Shown piece by piece: positions 1 through 7,721 of a stretch of DNA of 33,678 nt (positions within the stretch are counted from its first letter, which is position 1; each line of letters opens with the position of its first letter). A program made the position numbers and the translations under genes. This stretch comes from Deltaproteobacteria bacterium (lineage in GTDB: Bacteria; Desulfobacterota; BSN033; UBA1163). The stretch lies in assembly GCA_020059605.1 (NCBI GenBank), contig JAGVBT010000144.1, positions 1 to 33,678 of the forward strand. Direction: 5' to 3'. The notes under the pieces are model-generated. The model was given only the letters and a program-made list of their open reading frames with translations. It was not told where the DNA came from and made no database searches.

Positions 1-8
1 TCCAATTG

Positions 9-1304
9 TCAAACCACATGAGTTGCCTGGACCTTCTCAAAAACACGGTCCAGAATCTGAGCTGCCCGTATGATCTCTCCCTTCTCAATCGTCAGCGGCG
101 GCGTGATGCGGATCACATTCCCGTAGAGACCGCCCCGTCCGATGAGAAGTCCTTCCTTTCTCGTTTCTTCAAAGATGTCGTTCACCAGGTCCGGGGCCGG
201 CTCCTCACCCTGCTTGACGATCTCCATGCCCTGGAGCAAGCCCATGCCACGGACCTCGCCGATCATCTGGAACCTCTCTTTCAAGCCTTCCAAACGGTCT
301 CGTAAGAAACGGCCCATCTCCTCAGCATTCTGAACCAGTCCTCTCTTCTCAATGGCATCGATCGTGGTTAAGACCGCCGTAGCGGTGACCGGATTTCCTC
401 CGAAAGTGGAAAGGTGAGAACCCGCGAGGGCATCAGCCACTTCCGGTGTCGCAATGGTGATTCCAATAGGGGAGCCATTAGCCGCCCCTTTTGCCATGAC
501 CATGATATCCGGCACCACTCCCCAGTGTTCGATGCCGAACATCTTGCCCCCAGTTCTTCCCCAGCCTGTCTGGACCTCGTCACAGATAAAGAGTCCCCCG
601 TAGGTTTTCATAATGGAGACAACCTCTTTGAAATATTCCTTCGGCGGAGTGATGAAACCTCCCACACCCTGAATCGGTTCCGCGATGAAGGCTGAGGGGC
701 GGCCCGAGGTGGTCGTCTCGATCAACTCTTTCACATCCTTCGCACATTCGAGATCGCAATCGGGAAACTCCTTGCCAAAGGCGCATCGAAAACAGTAAGC
801 GTTATGAGCATGCTTGATCCCGGGGATGAGGCTTCCTCCGAGACGCCATTTCTGATGTCCGGTAATGTTCATCGTCAGAAGTGACGATCCGCTGTAGCAA
901 TGGCGAAGGGCAATCACTTCATTGCTTTTTGTATAAAGCTGGGCGATGAGGATAGCGGTCTCAACGGCCTCTGTCCCGCTGCTGGTGAAGAAGGACTTCT
1001 GCAATCTTCCCGGAGTGACCTGAGCCAGTTTTTCTGCGAGAGAGATGGCGGGAAGGGTGGGATAAAGGGTCGAGGTATGCTGAAGTTTCCTCATCTGCTG
1101 ACAGGTCTTTTCGGTGATCTCCTCGTCACAATGGCCCACGCTGATCGTGACAATCCCGCCGAAAAAGTCCAGATACTCCTTCCCGTCGATGTCGTAAAGA
1201 TATTTTCCTTTTCCCCGATCAAAGATCACAGGTTCCTGATAGTAATGGCTCACACAAGGGGCTAAATATTTTTGATATTTCTCGTAAATCTCCTTTTTAT
1301 CCAT
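9..1304 (-). CDS. Class III (AGXT2/GabT-like) aminotransferase
   Basis: This is a PLP-dependent fold-type I aminotransferase of 431 residues, complete at the left edge of the window. Visible motifs are SSGTEA (about 108-113, phosphate cup), the PLP-ring aspartate in CDEVQTGWGRTG (D242), the Schiff-base lysine in MAKGAANG (K272), and STFGGNPV. Length and motifs fit alanine-glyoxylate aminotransferase 2 or 4-aminobutyrate aminotransferase types, which move an amino group from an omega- or alpha-amino acid to pyruvate, glyoxylate or 2-oxoglutarate. Substrate cannot be told from sequence. I chose the ATG at 1304 over an in-frame start at 1343 because an AAAGGGA ribosome site precedes it and the extra 13 residues look non-coding. 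An insert with four cysteines (C-x2-C-x8-C-x3-C, residues 171-187) is shared with the second aminotransferase at 13327-14661. Confidence 0.9.
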   Translation of the reverse strand: MDKKEIYEKYQKYLAPCVSHYYQEPVIFDRGKGKYLYDIDGKEYLDFFGGIVTISVGHCDEEITEKTCQQMRKLQHTSTLYPTLPAISLAEKLAQVTPGRLQKSFFTSSGTEAVETAILIAQLYTKSNEVIALRHCYSGSSLLTMNITGHQKWRLGGSLIPGIKHAHNAYCFRCAFGKEFPDCDLECAKDVKELIETTTSGRPSAFIAEPIQGVGGFITPPKEYFKEVVSIMKTYGGLFICDEVQTGWGRTGGKMFGIEHWGVVPDIMVMAKGAANGSPIGITIATPEVADALAGSHLSTFGGNPVTATAVLTTIDAIEKRGLVQNAEEMGRFLRDRLEGLKERFQMIGEVRGMGLLQGMEIVKQGEEPAPDLVNDIFEETRKEGLLIGRGGLYGNVIRITPPLTIEKGEIIRAAQILDRVFEKVQATHVV

Positions 1305-1330
1305 TGGGTGTCCCTTTCTGGTTCGAGATT

Positions 1331-1385
1331 GTAGCGCCCTCATTTACTGGGGGCGAATTCCGTCCCGACTAAATCGGGACGCTAC
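1331..1385. repeat. Palindromic three-way repeat element
   Basis: GTAGCG (1331-1336) pairs with CGCTAC (1380-1385) and encloses two smaller hairpins. One is GCGCCC...GGGGGC around 1334-1354. The other is GTCCCGA-CTAAA-TCGGGAC at 1362-1380. The folded form is a cloverleaf-like junction. It lies just upstream of the aminotransferase start and matches no coding frame. It resembles the intergenic palindromes common in genomes of this kind; its copy number in the genome is unknown. Confidence 0.6.
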
Positions 1386-1491
1386 ATTTCTATTAAAGAC
1401 TGTGGAGAATTATACCTGATAACCAAAAATGATTTCCAATATTTTCTCCTCCATTTTGCAAAAGGGAGGCGGGGAGGGATTTAGACAATCA

Positions 1492-2283
1492 TTAAAGGGC
1501 TGCCAACTCCTCATTGAGCAGATCAGAGATAAACATATGTCCGGGGCTGTGGGTGATGCAGAGATCGGGTTTGACCTTCATCACAACGGCCTGCGGCGTG
1601 ACGCCGCACGCCCAGAAGACTGGAACTTCATCTTTTTTAATAGTCACCGGATCTCCGAAATCCGGTTTCCTGAGGTTCTTGATCCCGATCTTTACCGGAT
1701 CGCCGAAATGGACAGGAGCGCCATGAACTGAGGCATACCGGGAGGTGATCTGGACAGCCCGGCTCACCTTGTCCGGAGGAATGGGCCTCATCGTGACGAC
1801 CATCGGGCCGTGAAACCCTCCGGCGGGCTTGCAAGGGATGTTGGTGATGAACATGGGAACATTCTTATTCTCCTCGATATGGCGAACAGGAATCTTTGCC
1901 CGTAGCATCGCTTCTTCAAAAGAGAAACTGCAGCCCAAAAGAAAGCTGACAAAATCCTTTTCCCAGAGATTTTTAATCTCTTTGACGGTCGCTTCCAATC
2001 TGCCTTTCCGGTAGATATTGTAGCGGGGGAGATCGGTCCGGAGATCGGCATTGGAAGACAAAAACTCTGTCCGGTAGATTCCTGGTTCGAGGACTTCTAA
2101 CAGGGGACAGGGTTTCGGATTTCTCTGGCAGAAGAGAAGAAAGTCAAAAGCGTTTTTTTCGGGGAGGATGACGAGGTTGGCCTGGGCATACCCCATGGCC
2201 AGCCCCGCGGTGGGCATGGTCCATTTTGCTTTCCGGATGAGGCTCCGGATGTCTTTGGGAAAACCCTTGACGATATCCTTCAT
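1492..2283 (-). CDS. DUF1445/YcsI-family protein (D-glutamate cyclase-like putative hydro-lyase)
   Basis: This 263-residue protein matches the DUF1445 (YcsI) family by length and by family blocks: the N-terminal AMGYAQANLVILP, the internal NIPCKPAGGFHGPMVV, the WACGVTPQ block and the C-terminal THSPGHMFISDL. The family is known as putative hydro-lyases, and the mammalian relative is D-glutamate cyclase (5-oxo-D-proline hydrolase). The bacterial reaction is not established. It is probably soluble: no signal peptide or membrane segment is visible. It starts with ATG at 2283, divergent from the lipoprotein gene across a gap of about 100 bp, and sits next to an aminotransferase, which agrees with an amino-acid role. 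That link is inference. Confidence 0.85.
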   Translation of the reverse strand: MKDIVKGFPKDIRSLIRKAKWTMPTAGLAMGYAQANLVILPEKNAFDFLLFCQRNPKPCPLLEVLEPGIYRTEFLSSNADLRTDLPRYNIYRKGRLEATVKEIKNLWEKDFVSFLLGCSFSFEEAMLRAKIPVRHIEENKNVPMFITNIPCKPAGGFHGPMVVTMRPIPPDKVSRAVQITSRYASVHGAPVHFGDPVKIGIKNLRKPDFGDPVTIKKDEVPVFWACGVTPQAVVMKVKPDLCITHSPGHMFISDLLNEELAAL

Positions 2284-2384
2284 GTCGGGAATAATGTAAT
2301 AGAAAAATAAGATGGTTTCAATAGGTTAAATCTGCAAGTTGTTTTAGAACCAACGTCCCCTTTTTCGGTTGGAAGGAGGTCTGT

Positions 2385-3518
2385 ATGAAACCGAAGGCAG
2401 TGGTGGTTTTGGCATTCGTTTTGATCACGGCAGGTGTTTTGGGATTTTCGGGGTGTACTGTGAGTGTCCAACCCACATACGAAACAGATCGGCCAGGGCG
2501 TTATCACCAACCTCCCCCGGGCCGGGCCCAAGCGGACATAAGTTTTTTCTATGATCAATTGGCGCCCTATGGTGAGTGGTTCCAGCTACCAAGTCATGGC
2601 TGGGTCTGGACCCCCAACGATGTTCATTATGGATGGCGGCCTTATACCCATGGAAGGTGGGTCTATACGGATTTCGGCTTGACCTGGGTTTCGGATTGGG
2701 AATGGGGTTGGGCTCCCTTCCATTACGGGCGATGGCTTTTTGAACCTTATTACGGCTGGGTTTGGATCCCGGGCAGAGAGTGGGCGCCCGCCTGGGTTGC
2801 CTGGCACTACGGCAGCGGTTGGGTCGGCTGGGTTCCTCTTCCTCCTGGCGTGAGTTTACAGATAGGAGTGAACATCAGTGCTTATGTCAAACCACATTGG
2901 TGGTGCTTTACGGAAGAAAGGTTTTTGTTTGAACCCAACCTTAGAACCAGCATCGTTCTTCCTGCCCGGAATGTTACCTTTCTCAATATAACCCGGAATG
3001 TGACAAATTATACGATTATCCAGAACCGGGTGGTCAATCGCAGCTTGAATATTGAGCAGATTGAAAGGGCGATAAGGCGCCCCGTCCCCCGTTACAATAT
3101 CGTGGATCGCGAAACGGCCCCGACGGGCCGTGATCGCATGAGAGGCAATGAAATTCAAATGTTCCGCCAACAGCTTGCAGAGACACCTCCTACGAAGACT
3201 CCTCCCAGGATGGAGCCTTCCCAACCGGCAGAGAGACCGGGCCAAAGACCCGGGGTGGGCGCCCGTCCAGGGGAGCGTGTTTCCAGGACAGAAATCCTGC
3301 AACGTCAGGAAAATGATCGCCGTCAGTTGAATACACAGCATCACGAGGAGCGTACAAAGTTGGAAGAAATTCATCGCGGGGAGGTACAACGGCCTCCCGC
3401 CTGGATGTCCATCCGGGAAATGCGCAGGCAACACGAAGAAGAACGGCGGGCTCTCGACGAGCAGCAGGACCAGGAGAGAAAGTCTATACAGCAGCGGTAT
3501 GAGCGGCAGCAGAGGTAA
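2385..3518 (+). CDS. DUF6600-domain envelope lipoprotein
   Basis: This 377-residue protein begins with a signal peptide ending in a lipobox-like FSGC (Cys24), so it is probably lipid-anchored. Residues about 50-150 carry the Trp/Tyr/Gly-rich DUF6600 pattern: FYDQLAPYGEW, then repeated W-x-W, YGRW and GWVW units. The rest is Pro/Arg-rich and ends in an Arg/Glu/Gln-rich coiled coil from about residue 300. The family has no assigned biochemical role; an envelope structural role is inference. The start is fixed by a strong GGAAGGAGGT site 6 nt before the ATG. The gene stands alone, with a hairpin directly after its stop codon. Confidence 0.85.
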   Translation: MKPKAVVVLAFVLITAGVLGFSGCTVSVQPTYETDRPGRYHQPPPGRAQADISFFYDQLAPYGEWFQLPSHGWVWTPNDVHYGWRPYTHGRWVYTDFGLTWVSDWEWGWAPFHYGRWLFEPYYGWVWIPGREWAPAWVAWHYGSGWVGWVPLPPGVSLQIGVNISAYVKPHWWCFTEERFLFEPNLRTSIVLPARNVTFLNITRNVTNYTIIQNRVVNRSLNIEQIERAIRRPVPRYNIVDRETAPTGRDRMRGNEIQMFRQQLAETPPTKTPPRMEPSQPAERPGQRPGVGARPGERVSRTEILQRQENDRRQLNTQHHEERTKLEEIHRGEVQRPPAWMSIREMRRQHEEERRALDEQQDQERKSIQQRYERQQR

Positions 3519-3520
3519 GG

Positions 3521-3537
3521 CCGGCGCCATGCGCCGG
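3521..3537 (+). terminator. Hairpin after the DUF6600 gene
   Basis: A perfect 7-bp stem CCGGCGC/GCGCCGG with a CAT loop begins 2 bp after the stop codon at 3518. No T-run follows, so it is not a classic intrinsic terminator. It may stabilise the 3' end or act with Rho. Confidence 0.45.
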
Positions 3538-3609
3538 TATCCCGAAATGTTTAAATGATTGGGGGGGATCATCCTGGTTCTCCTGAGAAAGAGGGTGAAG
3601 TCCGGAAAT

Positions 3610-4092
3610 TCATTTCCAGGCGAAAGATTTGTTGTCAATCGCCCGCTGGATGGCCAGGATCCCATCTAAATGGTCGACTTCGTGTTGAAGAAGTTCGGAG
3701 AGATCGTCCTCCATCTCCCATATTTTTTCTTGCCAGTCCTGATTTAGAAATTTCAGCTTGCACCGCTTATGTCTTCGGACCCTTACCAATAAGTTTGGGA
3801 AACACATGCAGTCGTCCCACAATTCGATCCTCTCCCGGCTGAAATCAAACAGCTCGGGATTGATGAGGACGACCGGCCGGGTGATATTGATGTAAATAAA
3901 CCGCTTCATCACACCCATTTGAGGGGCTGCGATTGCCCTCCCTGCTCCATAGGTTGACCTGAACTCCATGAGGATATCGTTCAATTCCTTCACGATTTTT
4001 TCCAGGCCTTTTAAGTCCCCTTGGACAACGGGTTCCGAAATCTCATAAAGTTTTGGATCACCCAATTTTAAAACCTCACTGAGCTTTGTCAT
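3610..4092 (-). CDS. Divergent peptide deformylase-family metalloprotease
   Basis: This 160-residue protein of the Def fold keeps the metal ligands: Cys95 in WDDCMCFP, and His137 and His141 in QHEVDH with catalytic Glu138. Family motif 1, normally GxGLAAPQ, reads GRAIAAPQ (51-58), so the middle glycine is alanine. Motif 2, normally EGCLS, reads DDCMC. Peptide deformylases remove the formyl group from nascent N-terminal methionine. These changes suggest a paralogue that may act on other formyl or peptide substrates. The ATG at 4092 is chosen for its GAGGA site and family length; a longer reading to 4152 would run into the upstream gene. It is the last gene of a leftward set with the EamA and ABM genes, 22 bp after the former. 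Confidence 0.85.
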   Translation of the reverse strand: MTKLSEVLKLGDPKLYEISEPVVQGDLKGLEKIVKELNDILMEFRSTYGAGRAIAAPQMGVMKRFIYINITRPVVLINPELFDFSRERIELWDDCMCFPNLLVRVRRHKRCKLKFLNQDWQEKIWEMEDDLSELLQHEVDHLDGILAIQRAIDNKSFAWK

Positions 4093-4114
4093 AGGAATCC
4101 TCAACGGGAAGCTT

Positions 4115-4960
4115 TTAAAATTCGTTTTTGGCCAACAGGATGACCGCGACAAGAATAAGAATGCCCCCGAGGATCCTCATCGGTCCGATCTCTTCTCCGA
4201 GAAAGAGAAAAGCAAGAATTACCGTTGTGATAGGTTCAAAGGTCGAGAGGATCGATGCATTCGTGGGCCCCACTCGCTTAAGGCCTGCGAAAAAAGTGTT
4301 CACAGCAATGACCGTTGACCCGAGGGCAATGGCCAGAACGCTTCCCCAGCCTGCCAGCGTTCGGGGTAGTTTTAACCCTTCGATGAGGACAAGGAGGCCA
4401 AAGACAACACTTGCAGAAAGGATGACCAATGTCGAGGTCGATAAAACGCCTGCCTGTTTCGTAAACTTACTTCCAGCCAGGATATATGCGGAGTAGATAA
4501 AAGGGGCGGTCATGGCCAATGCAATGCCAAGCGGCCGGCCTCCTCCACTGAGTCCGATCGTAAGAAAAGTTCCGGCTAATGCCAGAACAAGCGCAAGAAT
4601 TTTTAGGCCTTTGATGCTTTCTTTGAAGAGAAAGGCTGAAAGGATGGTGACGATCGCTGGATAGAGATAGAGTAAGATGGCAACCAGACCCGCGGAAGCC
4701 ATTGTCAGGGCAGTGAAATAACAGAACGACATACCGACATACCCGATTCCCCCCATCAACATCAAACCGAAGAGTGTTTGGCCTCGAGGGAAAGGGATGT
4801 TTCGGGCGATCATCAGCGGGACCATGACAAGGGAGGCAATCGAAAACCGGAAGAAGAGCACGCTGATCGGATCTGACCCTGCGCTGTAAGCCGTCTTTGC
4901 AAAAACGGCGATGGCCCCGAAAGCGATTGCCGAAATGATAATTAAGAACATGCCTTTCAA
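4115..4960 (-). CDS. EamA/DMT-family transporter
   Basis: This 281-residue integral membrane protein has about ten hydrophobic segments arranged as two EamA repeats (roughly 5-135 and 150-280). It has the family's typical second-half ending, in which a PTNASILSTFEPITTVILA stretch precedes a LGEEIG loop and a last helix. DMT members export amino acids, metabolites or drugs; no substrate is evident. The start is probably the TTG at 4960, one base after the ABM stop codon, because GAAGGAAG lies 6 nt upstream inside the ABM gene. An ATG three codons later has its purine tract too close. The arrangement implies translational coupling to the ABM gene. Confidence 0.9.
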   Translation of the reverse strand: MKGMFLIIISAIAFGAIAVFAKTAYSAGSDPISVLFFRFSIASLVMVPLMIARNIPFPRGQTLFGLMLMGGIGYVGMSFCYFTALTMASAGLVAILLYLYPAIVTILSAFLFKESIKGLKILALVLALAGTFLTIGLSGGGRPLGIALAMTAPFIYSAYILAGSKFTKQAGVLSTSTLVILSASVVFGLLVLIEGLKLPRTLAGWGSVLAIALGSTVIAVNTFFAGLKRVGPTNASILSTFEPITTVILAFLFLGEEIGPMRILGGILILVAVILLAKNEF

Positions 4961-4961
4961 T

Positions 4962-5267
4962 TTAGGCTTCCTTCAGGACTTTGATGGAGACGTTCCCGAC
5001 GATCTCCTTGACTTTATCTTTGTAGGCCAACATATGGGGCGAGACAAGATGATCCCTAAGTGCTTCCAGGCTCTCCCATTTCTCGATGACGGTGATCATA
5101 TTTTCATCCAGAACCTGGGGAGGCAAGCCGGAATCGACATCGACCGCAGGGAAATACTCGATGTACCCCTTCTCGCTCCTGACCTTCGGGACATTGGCCT
5201 TAAATATCTCGAGAAACTCCGGCATTTTTCCTTCTTTCACACGGATTGACGCGATGACACTGATCAT
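4962..5267 (-). CDS. ABM-domain (antibiotic biosynthesis monooxygenase-like) protein
   Basis: This 101-residue single-domain ferredoxin-like protein has the ABM pattern: an N-terminal strand (MISVIASIRVKEGK), a YIEYFP strand, the VIEKWESLEALRDHLVSPHM block typical of the dimeric alpha-beta barrel, and a short C-terminal strand. Members include quinol monooxygenases (YgiN type) and heme-degrading enzymes; many are uncharacterised. The start ATG at 5267 has an AGGGAGG site. It is first in the ABM-EamA-deformylase leftward operon. Confidence 0.85.
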   Translation of the reverse strand: MISVIASIRVKEGKMPEFLEIFKANVPKVRSEKGYIEYFPAVDVDSGLPPQVLDENMITVIEKWESLEALRDHLVSPHMLAYKDKVKEIVGNVSIKVLKEA

Positions 5268-5300
5268 TTTCAGCCTCCCTTCACTGATGCTATAGGTTAG

Positions 5301-5409
5301 GGCTACGGTGACGAAGCCCGTTTCGGTTATCGGTTGCGGTTAGGTGTAAAGAGAAAAGAAACGGCAAACGTAACCTTTTATTGACGATACGGGCCTCGTT
5401 ACCATAGCC
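5301..5409. repeat. MITE-like element, copy A
   Basis: The ends form 25-bp terminal inverted repeats (5301-5325 and 5385-5409) matching at 21 of 25 positions, with core ACGAAGCCCG on the left. The interior is about 60 bp and non-coding. Left end, right end and an internal ACGGCAAACGTA-type word recur in copy B at 13172-13301. It encodes no protein, so movement would need a transposase elsewhere. Confidence 0.65.
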
Positions 5410-5643
5410 ATTAGACGATGTCCTTAATTTCTTGAGTATTTTATATCGTTAAACCACCCTATCGTCAAGATACCAACGAGCAGAAATCCTTCAGGCTTTA
5501 TCGAAGGTCCGATCCGGTTTTTTGAAAAAAAGTGGAAATACGATGGCAAAAATAGGAATACTTTTTCCTTCTCCTCAGAAGAATTCGATGATTTCCGATA
5601 AACCCGGGCTAAATCGAATCAATTCCCATAAAAAATTCTTTTT

Positions 5644-5658
5644 TGGCACAAAATTTGT
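5644..5658 (+). promoter_or_regulatory. Sigma-54-like promoter
   Basis: TGGCACAAAATTTGT has the -24 GG and the -12 G separated by the required 10 bp; the only departure at the key dinucleotides is GT instead of GC at -12. Transcription would start near 5669, giving a leader of about 190 nt to the DUF5658 gene. Known sigma-54 genes need an activator; no clear upstream activator site was recognised. Confidence 0.5.
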
Positions 5659-5857
5659 AGCCCTTCAGCATCATGCGAAGTTTTTTAATTAACAAGAACC
5701 TTTGTCTCTATTACTGGCTTAGAAAAAAAGTAGGAAAGGTCTGGGCCTTCAGGGTGGCAAACAGGCTTGAGAAGATTCTCCTTGTCTGTGGAAGGGAAAA
5801 TTGGATGAAAGAGCCTTGAACCCATCACGGATGGCCTAGCTTCAGTGAGGTTTCGAT

Positions 5858-6295
5858 TTGAAAGAATCAAGTAGACGGATCCTTAAAGACCGGCGACAGC
5901 AACCCACTTCCGCCCTGGGCAGGTTTACCCTTTGGGGGAGAAGGCAATCCTTCCGACGAAAAAAGGATCAAGAGAGGGGCGGTTATGTGGACCGGTATAG
6001 CCCGGGATTACTTTTCATCCTTGTGTTGATTGTGGGGTTAAACGTCCTGGATGCCTTGTTTACCATGATGATCCTGGACGATGGAGGAAGGGAGATCAAC
6101 CCGGTGGTCCGTTCTGTCATTCAGCTTTATGGGGAGGGGTTCTGGATCTGGAAATTTTTTATTGTTACTGTTCCCTTAATCCTATTATGCCTCCACAGTC
6201 AATTCAGACAGGTCAGAACGATTCTTATATTTATTAGCGCTATTTATTTAGGTATTGTTTTATACCAGATTTCTCTGATGGTTTACTTCGGTTAG
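5858..6295 (+). CDS. DUF5658-domain small membrane protein
   Basis: This protein has 145 residues. Residues 1-45 are basic and polar with many Arg/Lys. A DUF5658-like membrane domain follows, with helices at about 50-70, 97-113 and 119-142. The first helix carries LNVLDALFTMMIL and leads into a GGREINPVVR loop characteristic of the family. Its function is unknown. The start is TTG at 5858 with GTGAGG 7 nt upstream; no in-frame ATG precedes the first helix. The gene is convergent with livF, 5 bp away, and sits behind a sigma-54-like promoter. Confidence 0.75.
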   Translation: MKESSRRILKDRRQQPTSALGRFTLWGRRQSFRRKKDQERGGYVDRYSPGLLFILVLIVGLNVLDALFTMMILDDGGREINPVVRSVIQLYGEGFWIWKFFIVTVPLILLCLHSQFRQVRTILIFISAIYLGIVLYQISLMVYFG

Positions 6296-6300
6296 GGCCG

Positions 6301-7005
6301 TTACAACCCGAGGAAGGCCTTTCTAACGATATCGGATTCGAGCAGTTTTTTCCCTTCCCCCATGTGGACGGTTCGGCCGGTCTGCAGGACATATCCCCGG
6401 TCCGCTAATTCCAGGGCTTCTTTCACATTCTGTTCGACAAGAAGAATCGTATAGCCTTCTTTTTTCAAGAGGGCGATGGTGTTAAAGAGTTCGGTCACCA
6501 GTTTCGGCATCAATCCGAGGGAGGGTTCGTCGAGCATGAGCAACTTCGGCCTGATCATCAGCCCCCTGCCGATGGCCAACATCTGTTGCTCCCCGCCGCT
6601 CAGGGTTTCTCCCCTCTGCCTGTAACGTTCTTTCAATCTCGGGAAAAGCTGATAGACATGGTACAAGTGTTCTCTGACCTCTTTGTCCGAATCGGTCGTA
6701 AAGGCGCCTAAGAGAAGGTTCTCCTCCACGGTCAATGGACCGAAGATATGCCTTGACTCAGGAACATAGACAATGCCCTGTCTCACAATGCCTGGGGTTT
6801 CCTGGTGGGTGATGTTCTTCCCGTTGAAGACGATATTTCCGGAAACCGGATTGACCGTTCCGATAATGGCCTTGAGGGCGGTGCTTTTCCCGGCTCCATT
6901 CGCCCCCACGATGGCAACCATTTCCCCCTGGTTGACCTGAAAGCTCACCTCGTGAAGGGCGGGAATACCTTCGTAATGAACCCTGATTTTATCTACCTTT
7001 AGCAT
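6301..7005 (-). CDS. livF: Branched-chain amino-acid ABC transporter ATP-binding protein LivF
   Basis: This 234-residue ATPase has Walker A GANGAGKS (34-41), the signature LSGGEQQMLAIGR, Walker B LLMLDEPSLGL and a switch His replaced in the usual LivF way (LVEQN). Length and the C-terminal GLxPxLVxELF pattern place it as LivF, the second ATPase of the HAAT (LIV-I) importer family. It overlaps livG by 17 bp and is the last gene of the leftward operon. The transporter imports branched-chain or other amino acids, amides or urea; which one is not readable here. Confidence 0.93.
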   Translation of the reverse strand: MLKVDKIRVHYEGIPALHEVSFQVNQGEMVAIVGANGAGKSTALKAIIGTVNPVSGNIVFNGKNITHQETPGIVRQGIVYVPESRHIFGPLTVEENLLLGAFTTDSDKEVREHLYHVYQLFPRLKERYRQRGETLSGGEQQMLAIGRGLMIRPKLLMLDEPSLGLMPKLVTELFNTIALLKKEGYTILLVEQNVKEALELADRGYVLQTGRTVHMGEGKKLLESDIVRKAFLGL

Positions 7006-7717
7006 ATCTCTCCCCGAGGTATGCCTCGATCACCTTCTCCTGACGGGCGACCTCTGCGGGCGGTCCCTCTGTGATCTTCTGTCCAGCGGACATGACGATC
7101 ACCCTTTGGGAGACCGTCATGACAAACTCCATCACATGTTCGGTCAGAAAGAGGGTCAATTGCCTCTGCTCCTTAATCCTCTGCAGAATTTGAATGATCT
7201 CTTTGGTCTCGAGGGGATTGAGACCGGCTGCCATCTCGTCGAGCATCAAGAGTTTGGGCTTCGTAGCGATGGCCCGGGCCAGTTCGATCCTCTTCTGCGA
7301 GGCAATGGGAAGTTCCGCCGGATATGCCTCTGTCTCTCCATCGAGACCCATCAGGTCTAAAATCTCCCCGGCCTCTTTTAAGGCGATTCGTCGATCGCCG
7401 GTCCGGCAGAATGCTCCGATCATTACATTCTCCCCCACGGTCAGATTGGCCATGATCTTCATCCCCTGGAAGGTCCTGGCAATTCCCTCCCGGGCGACCA
7501 GATGGGAAGGCCAACCCGTAATCTCTTTTCCTTCGAATAGAATCTGTCCACCGGTCGGTTTATAATAGCCGGCGATGCAGTTGAAAAGGGTGGACTTGCC
7601 GGCGCCGTTCGGACCGATCAGGCCCAGGACCTCTCCCTGTTGCAGTTCAAAAGAGATGTCGGCATTGGCCACCAGGCCGCCGAATTCTTTTACAAGATTC
7701 TTTACCTCGAGCATCAT
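6989..7717 (-). CDS. livG: Branched-chain amino-acid ABC transporter ATP-binding protein LivG
   Basis: This 242-residue ATPase has Walker A GPNGAGKS (35-42), a Q-loop in GIARTFQ and a C-terminal FLTEHVMEFVM block. It ends with the typical LivG tail (GPPAEVARQEKVIEAYLGE). The family signature LPYGxQR reads LPIASQK, with the glycine changed to alanine, and Walker B LDEPAAGLNP reads LDEMAAGLNP. It should pair with LivF on the cytoplasmic face of LivHM. The start is one of two adjacent ATG codons (7717 or 7714), 4 bp from the livM stop. Confidence 0.92.
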   Translation of the reverse strand: MMLEVKNLVKEFGGLVANADISFELQQGEVLGLIGPNGAGKSTLFNCIAGYYKPTGGQILFEGKEITGWPSHLVAREGIARTFQGMKIMANLTVGENVMIGAFCRTGDRRIALKEAGEILDLMGLDGETEAYPAELPIASQKRIELARAIATKPKLLMLDEMAAGLNPLETKEIIQILQRIKEQRQLTLFLTEHVMEFVMTVSQRVIVMSAGQKITEGPPAEVARQEKVIEAYLGERYAKGR

Positions 7718-7721
7718 GTGC

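Larger units (their letters stand above)
5268..5857. other. 590-bp intergenic region
   Basis: No credible gene is visible here. The region holds the MITE-like element at 5301-5409, an AT-rich stretch, the sigma-54-like promoter at 5644-5658 and a leader of about 190 nt before the DUF5658 gene. I looked for a c-di-GMP riboswitch in the leader and did not find the conserved core. Confidence 0.6.

Noticed and set aside
5660-5857. c-di-GMP (GEMM) riboswitch in the DUF5658 leader, suggested by a GGCAAAC word
   Set aside because: The conserved GACGCAAAGCC-type core and receptor stem are absent.
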